Assembly (NCBI GenBank): GCA_964621615.1
Contig: CAZUMW010000035.1
Span: 1 to 48,287, forward strand
DNA length: 48,287 nucleotides
From: CAZUMW01 sp964621615
GTDB lineage: Bacteria; Desulfobacterota; WTBG01; CAIYCZ01; CAIRTM01
Reading direction: 5' to 3'
Positions within the stretch are counted from its first letter, which is position 1; each line of letters starts with the position of its first letter. Below, in pieces: positions 6,488 through 15,863 of this stretch. A program made the translations under genes and the position numbers. The notes beneath the pieces were generated by a model. That model saw only the letters and a program-made list of their open reading frames with translations. It was not told where the DNA came from and searched no databases.

Positions 6488-8695
6488 TCAATCCCGTTTC
6501 AGCAAAACGCAGCCAAGGGGCGGCAGCGTCATGCTGACAGAAAACGGGCGCCCCTGCCATGGGGTGCTTTCAGCGTTGACACCTTCGGCAACGCCCCTTC
6601 CCGTACCGCCGTAGGCCGGGGCATCCGTATTTAAAACCTGACGATAATACCCGCCGCCCGTCACTCCAATACGGTACTGCTCACGAACAACCGGCGTAAA
6701 ATTGTAAACGCATACAACAAACTGTTCACCGTTTCGTGACTTTCTGATAAAAGAAACGACGCTGTTATCGGCATCGTTAAAATCGATCCACTCAAATCCC
6801 GTGTGGTCGAAATCAAGCTCATGGAGTGCCGGCTCTGAACGATAAAGCGCATTCAGATCGCGCACAAGCTGCTGGAGCTTCCGGTGCTGCTCATAGTCAA
6901 GCAGATGCCACTCAACGCTTGAGTCATGGTTCCACTCCGCCCACTGACCGATGTCACAGCCCATAAAAAGATGCTTTTTACCGGGGTGGCCGAACATATA
7001 CCCGAGCAGCACGCGCAGATTGGCAAACTGCTCCTCCCGGTACCCAGGCATTTTGCCGATCATCGCACCCTTTCCGTGTACAACTTCATCGTGTGAAAAG
7101 GGAAGAACAAAATTTTCGTAGAAAGAGTATAAAAGCGCAAACGTGAGCAGGTTCTGATGGTATTTGCGGTGAATGGGAAGCTTTGACATGTACTCGAGCA
7201 TATCATGCATCCAGCCCATATTCCACTTGAGCGAAAAGCCCAGGCCCCCAAGATAGGTCGGCCGCGACACGCCTGGCCATGCGGTCGACTCTTCGGCGAT
7301 CATCAGAATTCCCGGATGATATGAAAACAGTGTCTGATTGAGCGTTTTTATAAAATCTATTGCCTCTAAATTCTCCCGGCCCCCGTACCGGTTCGGAACC
7401 CATTCGCCCTCATAGCGCGAATAATCCCGGTACAGCATCGATGCAACCGCATCAACCCGAAGGCCGTCCACATGATATTTTTCAAGCCAGAACAGGGCGT
7501 TCGCAATAAGGAAGTTGCGGACTTCATTCCTGCCGAAATTAAATACCAGCGTGCCCCAGTCCGGGTGCCTGCCTTCCTTGGGATCGGCATGCTCATACAG
7601 GCAGGTTCCGTCAAAAGACACAAGAGAATGGCCGTCTGCGGGAAAATGCGCCGGCACCCAGTCAACCAGAACGCCGATATCATGCTGATGGCACTGGTCG
7701 ATAAGGTACATCAAATCCTCCGGCTCGCCGAATCTCGGGGTCGGGGTATAATATCCCGTTACCTGATACCCCCAGGAGGGGTCAAACGGATGCGCCGCAA
7801 GGGGCATAAACTCTATGTGTGTATAGCCCATATCCTTTACGTAGTCGATAAGCAGCGGGGCTATCTCCCGATAGGTGAGGCTCCGGTTATTCTCCTCAAC
7901 CTTGCGCATCCATGAGGCAAGGTGCACCTCATAGACCGAGATTGGCTGTGCCAGCTGATCAGTGCTGTCGCGGCGCTCAAGCCAGGCCGCATCGTGCCAC
8001 GCATATTCGTCTATATCCCATACCCGCGAGGCCGTTTTAGGGCGCAGCTCGGTAAAAAAAGCATAGGGGTCTGCTTTTATGATGATCTGGTTGTCGCTGG
8101 TTTTGATTTCATATTTGTAAAGGTCCCCAGTGGAAACACCCGGAATAAACAGCTCCCAGACCCCCGAGCTTCCGCGCACCCGCATCGGGTGCCGGCGCCC
8201 GTCCCAGTCATTGAAGCTGCCGACAACCCGCACGCTTTTGGCGTTCGGAGCCCACACGGCAAAAAGGCATCCCTGGATATTGTTCAGATGCATCCTGTGA
8301 GCCCCTAATTTTGTATATACCTTGTGGTGGGACCCGCCGGCAAAAAGATACAGATCGTAATCGGATAAAAGGGGCGGGAATGTGTAAAGATCATGTTCGG
8401 TGATCCAGTCGCCCGACGGCTTTTGAATCTTAAGCGTATACGTGAAATAATCCTGCTCTCCGGGGAAAACAGCCTCGAACAGCCCCTGCTCATGCACCAT
8501 GGTCATGTTTCGTCCCGGGTGGCGGCCATTGTCAGGGATAACCTCTACGGCCTGCGCATCGGGATGGACAGTCCGCACCGCCATTGCCGGTGAGCCATCA
8601 ACAGTGACGGGATGTATCCCGCGCACACCGAACGGGTCATAGTGTTCTGCGTTTACGGTGTCATATATTTGTGCTTTACTGAGAGTCGGTTCCAT
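6488..8695 (-). CDS. glgB: 1,4-alpha-glucan branching enzyme GlgB
   Basis: This 735-residue enzyme cuts alpha-1,4 chains and rejoins them as alpha-1,6 branches in glycogen. An N-terminal CBM48-type half (about 15-230, with FAVWAPNAKSVRVVGSFNDW) precedes a GH13 barrel. Catalytic residues are visible: nucleophile Asp415 (DGLRVDA), acid/base Glu468 (MIAEEST), and the stabilising Asp536 (SHDEVVHGKG). Length is normal for GlgB with the double N-terminal domain. GAAGGAG before the ATG supports the start. No other glycogen gene is adjacent, so it is an orphan locus here. The gene is complete. Confidence 0.96.
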   Translation of the reverse strand: MEPTLSKAQIYDTVNAEHYDPFGVRGIHPVTVDGSPAMAVRTVHPDAQAVEVIPDNGRHPGRNMTMVHEQGLFEAVFPGEQDYFTYTLKIQKPSGDWITEHDLYTFPPLLSDYDLYLFAGGSHHKVYTKLGAHRMHLNNIQGCLFAVWAPNAKSVRVVGSFNDWDGRRHPMRVRGSSGVWELFIPGVSTGDLYKYEIKTSDNQIIIKADPYAFFTELRPKTASRVWDIDEYAWHDAAWLERRDSTDQLAQPISVYEVHLASWMRKVEENNRSLTYREIAPLLIDYVKDMGYTHIEFMPLAAHPFDPSWGYQVTGYYTPTPRFGEPEDLMYLIDQCHQHDIGVLVDWVPAHFPADGHSLVSFDGTCLYEHADPKEGRHPDWGTLVFNFGRNEVRNFLIANALFWLEKYHVDGLRVDAVASMLYRDYSRYEGEWVPNRYGGRENLEAIDFIKTLNQTLFSYHPGILMIAEESTAWPGVSRPTYLGGLGFSLKWNMGWMHDMLEYMSKLPIHRKYHQNLLTFALLYSFYENFVLPFSHDEVVHGKGAMIGKMPGYREEQFANLRVLLGYMFGHPGKKHLFMGCDIGQWAEWNHDSSVEWHLLDYEQHRKLQQLVRDLNALYRSEPALHELDFDHTGFEWIDFNDADNSVVSFIRKSRNGEQFVVCVYNFTPVVREQYRIGVTGGGYYRQVLNTDAPAYGGTGRGVAEGVNAESTPWQGRPFSVSMTLPPLGCVLLKRD

Positions 8696-8725
8696 TGTTT
8701 GCGCTCCTTCTTCATTCTTTTCAGG

Positions 8726-8747
8726 ATCACCGGGACAAGCCGGTGAT
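8726..8747. repeat. Palindrome in the glgB leader
   Basis: ATCACCGG / CCGGTGAT with loop GACAAG, perfect over eight pairs, about 30 bases upstream of the glgB start. It shares CCGGACAAGCCGG-type words with the repeats at 19475 and 28013 and may be a solo REP or a leader hairpin. Confidence 0.55.
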
Positions 8748-8792
8748 AACTCTTAATATAGATGGTGCTCTTTTTGTCATTGCCCGGCACCG

Positions 8793-8929
8793 GAAGATGT
8801 GTCGCAATTGATTGTCAAAAAAAAGAGGCTTTCACATTTGGTCTACAATCAAATATTTTTGATTTTGAGGGGTTAGATCTTTCCGAAATATTCAGCTTTC
8901 TGCCCTCAATTTGAATTGCGACACAGCCT
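8793..8929. mobile_element. MITE-like element with 11-bp terminal inverted repeats
   Basis: Perfect terminal inverted repeats GTGTCGCAATT (8799-8809) and AATTGCGACAC (8914-8924) bound 126 bases with no coding capacity. CACCG occurs on both sides (8788-8792 and 8930-8934), a candidate five-base target duplication if the element is extended to 8793-8929. It splits a REP-like unit whose halves lie at 8775-8787 and 8935-8956. A 78-base relic of the same right end lies at 25140-25217. Confidence 0.7.
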
Positions 8930-9215
8930 CACCGTCCGGGCAATCCAGTTCTGTTAGTTTTTCTTTCCTGAAAAATCCCTCCCAGCCTCCCTATAAAGGG
9001 AGGAGCATAATACACACAGGACCAATCCGGGCGGTAAGTCCCGCAGTTGGGTACCCTGCATTATCTTCGTTACCGTTCTCGATTTCAAAACACTCTTTCC
9101 ACAAAGGAATTTGCAACCTCATGGTAGCCGCAGGCTTTAGCCTGCGCGCTGCTTTTTTTGTCATATATACGCACTGTGCATAAAAAATCAAGCATAAGAA
9201 GCAGTAAGATCCCCC
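8930..9215. repeat. Repeat cluster between the MITE-like element and the atp terminator
   Basis: No gene is seen. The right half of the REP (TCCGGGCAATCCAGT, 8935-8949) is followed by the second hairpin of the composite repeat, CCTCCCT / AGGGAGG (about 8984-9003) with tail GGAGCATAATACACAC. A different palindrome, CGCAGGCT-TT-AGCCTGCG (9129-9146, inside GGTAGCCG...CGCTGC), belongs to another widespread repeat type. Confidence 0.65.
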
Positions 9216-9254
9216 AAAAAAAAATCCCATACACTGAATATGCATGGGATTTTC
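9216..9254 (-). terminator. Rho-independent terminator of the atp operon
   Basis: On the minus strand a stem AATCCCAT / ATGGGATT (9251-9244 with 9230-9223) is followed by a run of nine T. It lies about 30 bases beyond the atpC stop codon. Confidence 0.85.
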
Positions 9255-9282
9255 TGTTTAATTCTGTTCGGCAGGAAACTTC

Positions 9283-9705
9283 TCAGGCTGTCACCGTGCC
9301 CTTAGCTGCCTTTATTCTGGTCTCGGCACGCAGCAGATCGTCCTTTATCTGCTCACGGTCGAAGCCTTCTCCGATTGAAGCAAGCTGTTTCTGCGCACGC
9401 TCTTTTGCGGCAATCGCCCGCTCCAGATCTATCTGATCCTGCAGCTCCGCCACGCGGGCAACAACAGTTATTCGCTCCCTGGTCACCATGAAAAAACCCC
9501 GGCCCACAAATACGCTGAACTCTTTTTGTGAGCTGTCGCGGGCATGCAGAACCCCTATATTCAGCGTGCCGATGAGCGGCGCATGTCCCGGCAATATTCC
9601 TACAGGACCTTCACCCGAAGGAATCACGGCGATGCTCACATCCTGGCTGAGCAGCACTTTTTCCTGCGTTATCAATTCCAGTTTTATAGTCGATGTGTGT
9701 TCCAT
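9283..9705 (-). CDS. atpC: F1 ATP synthase epsilon subunit
   Basis: This 140-residue central-stalk subunit has the N-terminal beta sandwich (about 1-88), marked by AVIPSGEGPVGILPGHAPLIGTL and KEFSVFVGRGFFMV. The C-terminal helical hairpin (about 90-140) can inhibit ATP hydrolysis in this family. It is the last gene of the operon, one base after the atpD stop, and is followed by a terminator. Length is typical. Confidence 0.95.
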   Translation of the reverse strand: MEHTSTIKLELITQEKVLLSQDVSIAVIPSGEGPVGILPGHAPLIGTLNIGVLHARDSSQKEFSVFVGRGFFMVTRERITVVARVAELQDQIDLERAIAAKERAQKQLASIGEGFDREQIKDDLLRAETRIKAAKGTVTA

Positions 9706-9706
9706 C

Positions 9707-11110
9707 TTAGCCTTTTAATTTTTTGCCTTTTTCGACCGCTTCCTCTATGTGCCCGACCATGTAAAAGGCCTGTTCGGGCAGATCGTCATGCTTGCCGTCG
9801 ATGATCTCCTTAAAGCCCCGGATCGTTTCCGTCAGCGGGACATACTTGCCCGGCGTTCCGGTAAAGGCCTCGGCAACAAAGAACGGCTGTGAAAGAAAGC
9901 GCTGGATTTTCCGGGCCCGGGCGACGGTCAGCTTATCCTCCTCGGAAAGCTCCTCCATACCCAATATCGCAATAATATCCTGCAGCTCCTTATATTTCTG
10001 AAGGATCACCTGGACGGTTCTGGCAACTGTGTAGTGCTCCTCTCCCAGAACATTGGGATCAAGAATTCTCGATGTGGAATCCAGCGGGTCAACCGCAGGA
10101 TAGATACCCAGCTCAGCAAGAGACCGGGACAGAACCGTTGTCGCGTCAAGGTGGCTGAATGTGGTTGCAGGGGCCGGGTCGGTAAGGTCGTCTGCCGGAA
10201 CATACACAGCCTGAATGGATGTAATTGATCCCTTATTGGTCGAGGTGATACGCTCCTGGAGATCGCCCATTTCATTAGCCAGTGTCGGCTGATACCCGAC
10301 GGCCGAGGGCATGCGTCCAAGAAGCGCCGAGACCTCGGTTCCCGCCTGGGTAAAACGGAATATATTGTCAATGAACAGCAGCACGTCCGAGCCGCGGTCA
10401 TCCCGGAAATACTCAGCCAGCGCCAGCGCGGAAAGCGCAACCCGCAGACGAGCCCCCGGCGGCTCATTCATCTGCCCGAACACCATAGCTGTTTTGTTGA
10501 TAACGCCGGACTCATTCATTTCAAGCCACAGATCATTTCCCTCGCGGGTTCGCTCACCCACTCCGGCAAAGCAGGAAATACCGCCGTACTCTGTGGCGAT
10601 ATTTCTGATAAGCTCCATAATCAAAACCGTTTTCCCGACACCGGCACCGCCGAACAGCCCGACCTTTCCTCCCTTTGAATAGGGTGCGAGCAGGTCGATA
10701 ACCTTAAGCCCGGTTTCGAAAATTTCAATCTCCGTGTTCTGCTCCTCCATTGAGGGCGGCGGCCGGTGAATGGGATAATATTTTTCAGCAGAAACATCGC
10801 CCCGCTCGTCAATCGGCTCGCCCAGCAGATTGAAAATTCTGCCCAGCGTTACATCACCGACCGGCATTGATATCGGCGCGCCGGTATCCTCTGCTTTCAT
10901 ACCCCGCACCAGACCGTCGGTTGACGCCATGGCAACCGATCTGACAATGTTATCGCCCAGGTGCTGCTCCACTTCGACAATCAGGCTGCTTCCGGATTCG
11001 TCATCCCTGTTTATTTTAAGCGCATTGTAAATCGGGGGCAGATCCTCTGTCGGAAACCGAACGTCAACAACCGGCCCAATTACTTGGACTATTTCTCCTG
11101 TTCTCAACAA
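9707..11110 (-). CDS. atpD: F1 ATP synthase catalytic beta subunit
   Basis: This 467-residue subunit hosts the catalytic sites. The P-loop GGAGVGKT (residues 154-161), the GERTREGNDLW segment with the catalytic glutamate, and the DELSEEDK loop variant (GMEELSEEDKL) are all present. It belongs to the catalytic F1 head with AtpA. Length and motif order are complete. It sits between atpG and atpC, 38 bases after atpG. Confidence 0.98.
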   Translation of the reverse strand: MLRTGEIVQVIGPVVDVRFPTEDLPPIYNALKINRDDESGSSLIVEVEQHLGDNIVRSVAMASTDGLVRGMKAEDTGAPISMPVGDVTLGRIFNLLGEPIDERGDVSAEKYYPIHRPPPSMEEQNTEIEIFETGLKVIDLLAPYSKGGKVGLFGGAGVGKTVLIMELIRNIATEYGGISCFAGVGERTREGNDLWLEMNESGVINKTAMVFGQMNEPPGARLRVALSALALAEYFRDDRGSDVLLFIDNIFRFTQAGTEVSALLGRMPSAVGYQPTLANEMGDLQERITSTNKGSITSIQAVYVPADDLTDPAPATTFSHLDATTVLSRSLAELGIYPAVDPLDSTSRILDPNVLGEEHYTVARTVQVILQKYKELQDIIAILGMEELSEEDKLTVARARKIQRFLSQPFFVAEAFTGTPGKYVPLTETIRGFKEIIDGKHDDLPEQAFYMVGHIEEAVEKGKKLKG

Positions 11111-11148
11111 TACACCTCCAGTAGAGAGTTAAATCTGTTTCCGGGCAC

Positions 11149-12024
11149 TTACCCGCTTAAGGCCTCCACACCGCCTATAATATCCATAAGCTCTGTTGTT
11201 ATCGTCGCCTGGCGGGCCTTGTTGTAGTTCATAGTCAAATCTTCGATCATTTCATCTGCATTGTCTGAAGCGTTGCGCATGGATACCATGCGCGCCGCAT
11301 GCTCGCTGGCAAGCGATTCAACAATACAGTGATACAGCTGGGTCTCCAGATACTGGGGAACAAGATATTGCGCAACATCCTCTATGCTCGGCTCGACAAT
11401 AAAATCAACACACCACTTGAGAAGGTCCTCGCGCTCCTGCTGCGTCATGCGGGGTATGGGAAGATGCTGCACCACGGTCGGCACATGCCGCAGCACATTC
11501 TCAAACCGGCTCGAAAGTACATACACGGCATCGCACCGCCGCGACTCAAATGCCTCGGTCACATAGATGTTGAGCTGCCGGACTTCGCTGTGGATATCTT
11601 CGCCCCAGGGAACCTCCTGCACCCGCTCGACACTGACTCCCATGCGTGTCAATGCATCCCTGCCCTTCTTGCCGATAGCAATGACGGACACCTGCTTGTC
11701 TTGCTTTTCCTCTATGAAGCGCTGGGCCGCGCTGATCACATTTGCGTTAAATGTCCCGCACAGACCGCGATCGGACGCTATGACAATAAGGACTATGTTT
11801 TTTTCTTCCGGCTCGGCAAACAGCGGATGCTCTATCTCTTCGGCCATAAGGCACAGGGCTCGCATAATAAGACCCACATTGTCAACAAACGGGCGTGAAT
11901 TCTCCGCCTGCGTCCGGACCCTGTTGAGCTTGACCGCAGCAACCATTTCCATTGCCCTGGTAATCTGCTGGGTGGACTTTATGCTGCGAATGCGCCTCAG
12001 AATATCGCGTGGTGACTGGTTCAT
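11149..12024 (-). CDS. atpG: F1 ATP synthase gamma subunit
   Basis: This 291-residue rotor shaft protein has the conserved terminal helices: N-terminal RRIRSIKSTQQITRAMEMVAA and C-terminal MRNASDNADEMIEDLTMNYN...RQATITTELMDIIGGVEAL. ASDRGLCGTFNANV marks the Rossmann-like middle. The start is immediately after the atpA stop, suggesting coupling. Complete. Confidence 0.97.
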   Translation of the reverse strand: MNQSPRDILRRIRSIKSTQQITRAMEMVAAVKLNRVRTQAENSRPFVDNVGLIMRALCLMAEEIEHPLFAEPEEKNIVLIVIASDRGLCGTFNANVISAAQRFIEEKQDKQVSVIAIGKKGRDALTRMGVSVERVQEVPWGEDIHSEVRQLNIYVTEAFESRRCDAVYVLSSRFENVLRHVPTVVQHLPIPRMTQQEREDLLKWCVDFIVEPSIEDVAQYLVPQYLETQLYHCIVESLASEHAARMVSMRNASDNADEMIEDLTMNYNKARQATITTELMDIIGGVEALSG

Positions 12025-13560
12025 TTAGGCTGTCTCGTTTCCCAAAAACATTTTTTTGAATGCTGCACAGGCCTCCGCTATCTGCTCGGAAAGGCCCGCG
12101 GTAAGCTCTTTTGTGTCGCGAAGCGTATTCCTGATATCCGGGTGGTTCTGGCTTATGTGCTGCAGAAATTCTTTTTCAAAGTCCTGCACGCGATCAACCG
12201 GCACATCATCGATGAGCCCCTGCCCGGCGGCATAAATAATGATAACCTGGTCTTCAGTCGGCTGCGGCGCATACTGCGGCTGCTTAAGTATCTCCATAAG
12301 GCGCTCGCCCCGGTTGAGCTGGGCCTGCGTCGAGGCATCGAGCTCGGAGCCGAACTTGGTAAACGCCTCGAGCTCGCGATACTGTGCAAGATCGAGCCGA
12401 AGTGAGCCGGCAACTTTTTTCATGGCTTTGTTCTGGGCGCTCCCGCCAACGCGCGAAACAGAAAGCCCGGCATTGATAGCGGGCCGGATACCTGCGTAAA
12501 ACAGGTCACCTTCAAGATAAATCTGGCCGTCGGTGATGGAAATAACATTGGTCGGAATATAGGCTGCATAGTCACCGCCCTGCGTTTCAACAATCGGCAG
12601 CGCAGTGAGGGATCCGCCGCCCAGGCTTTCATTCAGCTTCGCAGCCCGCTCAAGAAGGCGGGAGTGCAGATTGAAGATATCGCCGGGAAATGCCTCGCGG
12701 CCGGGCGGCCTGCGAAGCAGCAAAGAAACCTGCCGGTAGGCAACGGCATGCTTCCATAAATCATCGTATATAATCAGCGCATGCTTTCCGTTATCCCTGA
12801 ACGCCTCGCCCATGGCACAGCCGGCAAACGGCGCTATATACTGCATGGGTGCGGGGTCGGCCGCGTTTGCGGCAACAACGATCGTGTATTCCATTGCGCC
12901 GTGCTTTTCAAGGGTTTCAACCACGCGCATAACCGTAGACTGCTTCTGTCCGATTGCCACATAAATGCAGTATACAGGCTCTCCGGCCTCATAGCCGGCG
13001 CGCTGGTTAATGATGGTATCGATCGGAATCGCTGTTTTTCCGGTCTGCCGGTCACCGATAATAAGCTCGCGCTGCCCGCGGCCGATCGGGATCATGGAGT
13101 CAATGGCTTTGATTCCGGTTTGAAGCGGCTCCTTCACCGGCTGCCGGGATACAACATTAGGGGCGTCCGCCTCAATAGGGCTCAGCTGATCCGAGTTAAT
13201 AGGGCCTTTGCCGTCCAGCGGCTCGCCGAGCGGATTCACCACCCGCCCGAGCAGGCCGTCGCCCACCGGCACAGAAATAATTCGGCCGGTAGTCTTGACG
13301 GTGTGACCTTCTTTAACGTCTTTGCTGTCACCCATAATAACCGCGCCCACGGAATCCTCCTCCAGGTTGAGGGCCATTCCGTGAACTCCGGTTTGAAACT
13401 CAAGAAGTTCCGCCGCCTTGCATTTGTCCAGCCCGTAGATGCGCGCAACACAGTCTCCGATCTGAAGCACTGTTCCCACGCTTTCCATTTTGAGCTGGTC
13501 TTTGTACGATTCAATCTCTTTGCGAATAACAGATGTTATTTCTTCTGCTCTCAATTCCAA
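12025..13560 (-). CDS. atpA: F1 ATP synthase alpha subunit
   Basis: This 511-residue non-catalytic head subunit has the P-loop GDRQTGKT (169-176), the beta-barrel N-terminus, and the RRPPGREAFPGDIFNLHSRLLERAA segment. SVSRVGGSAQNKAMKKVAG carries the arginine finger (VSRVGG). It is placed between atpH and atpG as usual. Length normal and frame intact. Confidence 0.98.
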   Translation of the reverse strand: MELRAEEITSVIRKEIESYKDQLKMESVGTVLQIGDCVARIYGLDKCKAAELLEFQTGVHGMALNLEEDSVGAVIMGDSKDVKEGHTVKTTGRIISVPVGDGLLGRVVNPLGEPLDGKGPINSDQLSPIEADAPNVVSRQPVKEPLQTGIKAIDSMIPIGRGQRELIIGDRQTGKTAIPIDTIINQRAGYEAGEPVYCIYVAIGQKQSTVMRVVETLEKHGAMEYTIVVAANAADPAPMQYIAPFAGCAMGEAFRDNGKHALIIYDDLWKHAVAYRQVSLLLRRPPGREAFPGDIFNLHSRLLERAAKLNESLGGGSLTALPIVETQGGDYAAYIPTNVISITDGQIYLEGDLFYAGIRPAINAGLSVSRVGGSAQNKAMKKVAGSLRLDLAQYRELEAFTKFGSELDASTQAQLNRGERLMEILKQPQYAPQPTEDQVIIIYAAGQGLIDDVPVDRVQDFEKEFLQHISQNHPDIRNTLRDTKELTAGLSEQIAEACAAFKKMFLGNETA

Positions 13561-13591
13561 AGCTGATAACTCCCCGTGCTGTATTTGTGTA

Positions 13592-14155
13592 TTATGCCGC
13601 AGCCGCTGTATCAGCAGCTTCGCCGCTCAAACGTGACCGCAGGCGATTAAGCCTGCCCGTAATGCTTGCATCAATTACATAGCTGTCAATAAAAACCTGC
13701 ACCCCGGCACGAAGACCGGAATCCACTTCATGCTCACAGCGTATTGTGCAGCCGAACATCTTTTCCAGGGCCGCCGTAAGCCTCTGAGACTTGTCTTCGG
13801 TAAGCTCAACGCCCGCGCGCACATTGGCCCGCAGCACTCCCCGCAGCGTGTCTGCTTCATGCTGAAAAACAGCTGCCAGATGCGGGAGAATCTTTTCACG
13901 CTTTTTATCGATAATATAATCACAAAAAACCTTTAGCTGCTCCGGCGCCGACGGTGCCAGGCAGGCGCGCAGCAGGCTCTTTTTGCGCTGGCGCGAAACG
14001 CCGGGATGGTGCAGCACATGCATAACCTCGTCATGCTCGCGCAGCAGCGAGTCAAGGCTGTTGAGCGAGCGCTCAACCTCGTCTACGCACCGGGCTTCGT
14101 GCACCACCCGGATAAATCCCTGCACGTATCGTTTTGTTACTTTCAGCTCACTCAC
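13592..14155 (-). CDS. atpH: F1 ATP synthase delta subunit
   Basis: This 187-residue peripheral-stalk protein links F1 to the b subunit. The OSCP/delta pattern is present: an N-terminal helical bundle (KRYVQGFIRVVHEA), LKVFCDYIIDKKREKILPHL, and the C-terminal RANVRAGVELTEDKSQRLTAALEKMFG...VDSGLRAGVQVFIDSYVIDASITGRLNRLRS. Its ATG overlaps the atpF stop (ATGA type), so the two are coupled. Confidence 0.95.
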   Translation of the reverse strand: MSELKVTKRYVQGFIRVVHEARCVDEVERSLNSLDSLLREHDEVMHVLHHPGVSRQRKKSLLRACLAPSAPEQLKVFCDYIIDKKREKILPHLAAVFQHEADTLRGVLRANVRAGVELTEDKSQRLTAALEKMFGCTIRCEHEVDSGLRAGVQVFIDSYVIDASITGRLNRLRSRLSGEAADTAAAA

Positions 14156-14658
14156 TGGGCGATTTCTCCCATTTCCCGGATAGCATCATCAGTGATTTTT
14201 TCAGCTTCAGCAGTATCCAGCGTCTTATCGATAATCCTGGAGGCAATGGTCATCGACAGGCTTACAACCTCATTTCTCAGCTCTGAAACCACCCGCTTTT
14301 TTTCCTGCTCTATCTGGGCAAGCCCGCGCTCCCGTATCTGGTCGGCTTCTTTGCGCGTCTTGTCGATAACCTCCTGCCCTGCTTTCTCTGCACGCTCTGT
14401 TGCCTGCTGGACGATCACCTCAGCCTCACGCCGGGCATCCTGCAGCTTTTGTTCATACTCCGCTTTGAGCTCTGTAAGCTCTTCTTTTGTCTTTTCATTG
14501 GTTTCATATGCGTTGCGGATTTCATCGCCGCGCTTCTGGATTATATCCATAACGCGACCGAACAAAAACTTTTTCATCATCCACAAAAGGATGAGGAAAC
14601 CGAAAAGCTGAATAAACAGCAGCTTAAACTTAATTCCAAGCGCCTCTAGCATTTCCAT
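14152..14658 (-). CDS. atpF: F0 ATP synthase b subunit
   Basis: This 168-residue protein has one membrane helix near the N-terminus (about 10-30) and then a long charged alpha-helical stalk (about 35-150) rich in E, K and R. Only one b-type gene is present in the operon, so the stalk is presumably a b2 homodimer. Some Desulfobacterota and phototrophs carry b and b' instead. The start is at the first or third residue (MEM). Confidence 0.93.
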   Translation of the reverse strand: MEMLEALGIKFKLLFIQLFGFLILLWMMKKFLFGRVMDIIQKRGDEIRNAYETNEKTKEELTELKAEYEQKLQDARREAEVIVQQATERAEKAGQEVIDKTRKEADQIRERGLAQIEQEKKRVVSELRNEVVSLSMTIASRIIDKTLDTAEAEKITDDAIREMGEIAQ

Positions 14659-14702
14659 GACGTTTTTTCTTTAAAAAATAGAGAATTATAAATATTTATT
14701 TT

Positions 14703-14984
14703 TTACTGAACATGGCTGATGATCTTAAAGATTTCTATGGCTTTCTCAGCGCTGGGCAGCTTGCCGAGCAGCAGTATGCCGATAACAAGCGCATAAATGG
14801 TCAGCGCTTCGATAAGCGCAGCACCGATGATAAGCGTGGTGCGCAGATTTCCCGCTGCTTCAGGCTGGCGGGCGGTACCTTCCAGCGCAGCAGCAATAGC
14901 ACGACCCATTCCGGCTCCACCACCAAGAGCAGCAATTCCGATAGCCAGACAAATTCCCAACCCAATCAATCCAAAATAAATCAT
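14703..14984 (-). CDS. atpE: F0 ATP synthase c subunit, proton type
   Basis: This 93-residue hairpin forms the rotor ring. The first helix has the Gly/Ala-rich GLGICLAIGIAALGGGAGMG, the polar loop is ARQPEA (38-43), and the ion-binding carboxylate is Glu59 in the second helix. The positions that bind sodium in Na-type rings are Met26 (for Gln) and Ala60-Leu61 (for Ser-Thr), so the ring should be proton-specific. This is inferred by aligning the loop to the Ilyobacter c subunit from memory. AGGGAGG ahead of the ATG gives very strong translation, as needed for the high copy number. Confidence 0.96.
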   Translation of the reverse strand: MIYFGLIGLGICLAIGIAALGGGAGMGRAIAAALEGTARQPEAAGNLRTTLIIGAALIEALTIYALVIGILLLGKLPSAEKAIEIFKIISHVQ

Positions 14985-15075
14985 AATGTGAACCTCCCTT
15001 TGTGAATCGTTTGATTAAGTATACATATAACTAGTTTTTAGCTTTTTTATTACGACCGGTGAGCACACCGATCCG

Positions 15076-15855
15076 TCAGTGCTCATCCTCCTCTATTGCG
15101 AGGCTCAGGTAAATAGCCGACAGCACGGTAAAAATGGTTGCCTGTATCGTGCTGAAAAGCAGGGCCATAAGAACCATAACCAGATGAATCGGCACCGGGA
15201 TAACCCCGAAAACAAACGGCGTCAGCATAACAAGCATCGCTATGGTGATATCCTCGCCGGTCAGGTTCCCGAAAAGCCGAACCGCAAGCGTGCAGGGCCG
15301 CACCAGCTCGCCGATCACATGTATGGGAAACATCAGGGGGGCGAGAATAAGCGGCTCGAAATAGTGCCTAAAATAGCCGAGGCCCTTTTTGCGAATTCCT
15401 TCAACATTGTACATAACAAAAACAACCAGCGCCATGCTCAGCGTGGTATTCATCTGATTTGTCGGTGAGTGCATAAGGGGAATCAGGCCCCATAGATTCA
15501 TAATCAGAATGTACAGGAACAGGGTTCCCAGAAAGGGAAGATATCTGCCGGTATGCTTTCCGAGCATGTCTGTGAGAAAGTTGTGCAGCCCCTCTATGAC
15601 AATCTCAACAAACGCCTGCGATCCCCGGGGGATTTTTTCCATGCGGCGGGTGGCCCAGAGCGAAAACCCGATAAGCACCAGACAAACGGTGAATGACATC
15701 AACACCGGAAGCCATTCATGCAGGGTGAACCCGAAATAATGATGGTGCAGATCAAGCCCGGTAAAATCTAAAAATGAGGGGAGTTCTATGGACTGTGTCT
15801 GTGCGCCGGACTGGGCGGCATGTGCAGCTGTTTCCGTGTGAGCTTCTGTACTCAT
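15076..15855 (-). CDS. atpB: F0 ATP synthase a subunit
   Basis: This 259-residue stator channel protein has five to six membrane helices. The essential Arg is Arg193 in LAVRLFGNLTGEDI, and the matching polar residue Gln238 (STIQATIF) lies in the last helix. The soluble N-terminus is extended, His-rich and Ala-rich (about 1-45). It sits eight bases after atpI. Complete. Confidence 0.96.
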   Translation of the reverse strand: MSTEAHTETAAHAAQSGAQTQSIELPSFLDFTGLDLHHHYFGFTLHEWLPVLMSFTVCLVLIGFSLWATRRMEKIPRGSQAFVEIVIEGLHNFLTDMLGKHTGRYLPFLGTLFLYILIMNLWGLIPLMHSPTNQMNTTLSMALVVFVMYNVEGIRKKGLGYFRHYFEPLILAPLMFPIHVIGELVRPCTLAVRLFGNLTGEDITIAMLVMLTPFVFGVIPVPIHLVMVLMALLFSTIQATIFTVLSAIYLSLAIEEDEH

Positions 15856-15863
15856 GAGCGTGT

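Noticed and set aside
14703..14984. Sodium-type c ring
   Set aside because: Met26 and Ala60-Leu61 replace the Gln and Ser-Thr needed to bind sodium.
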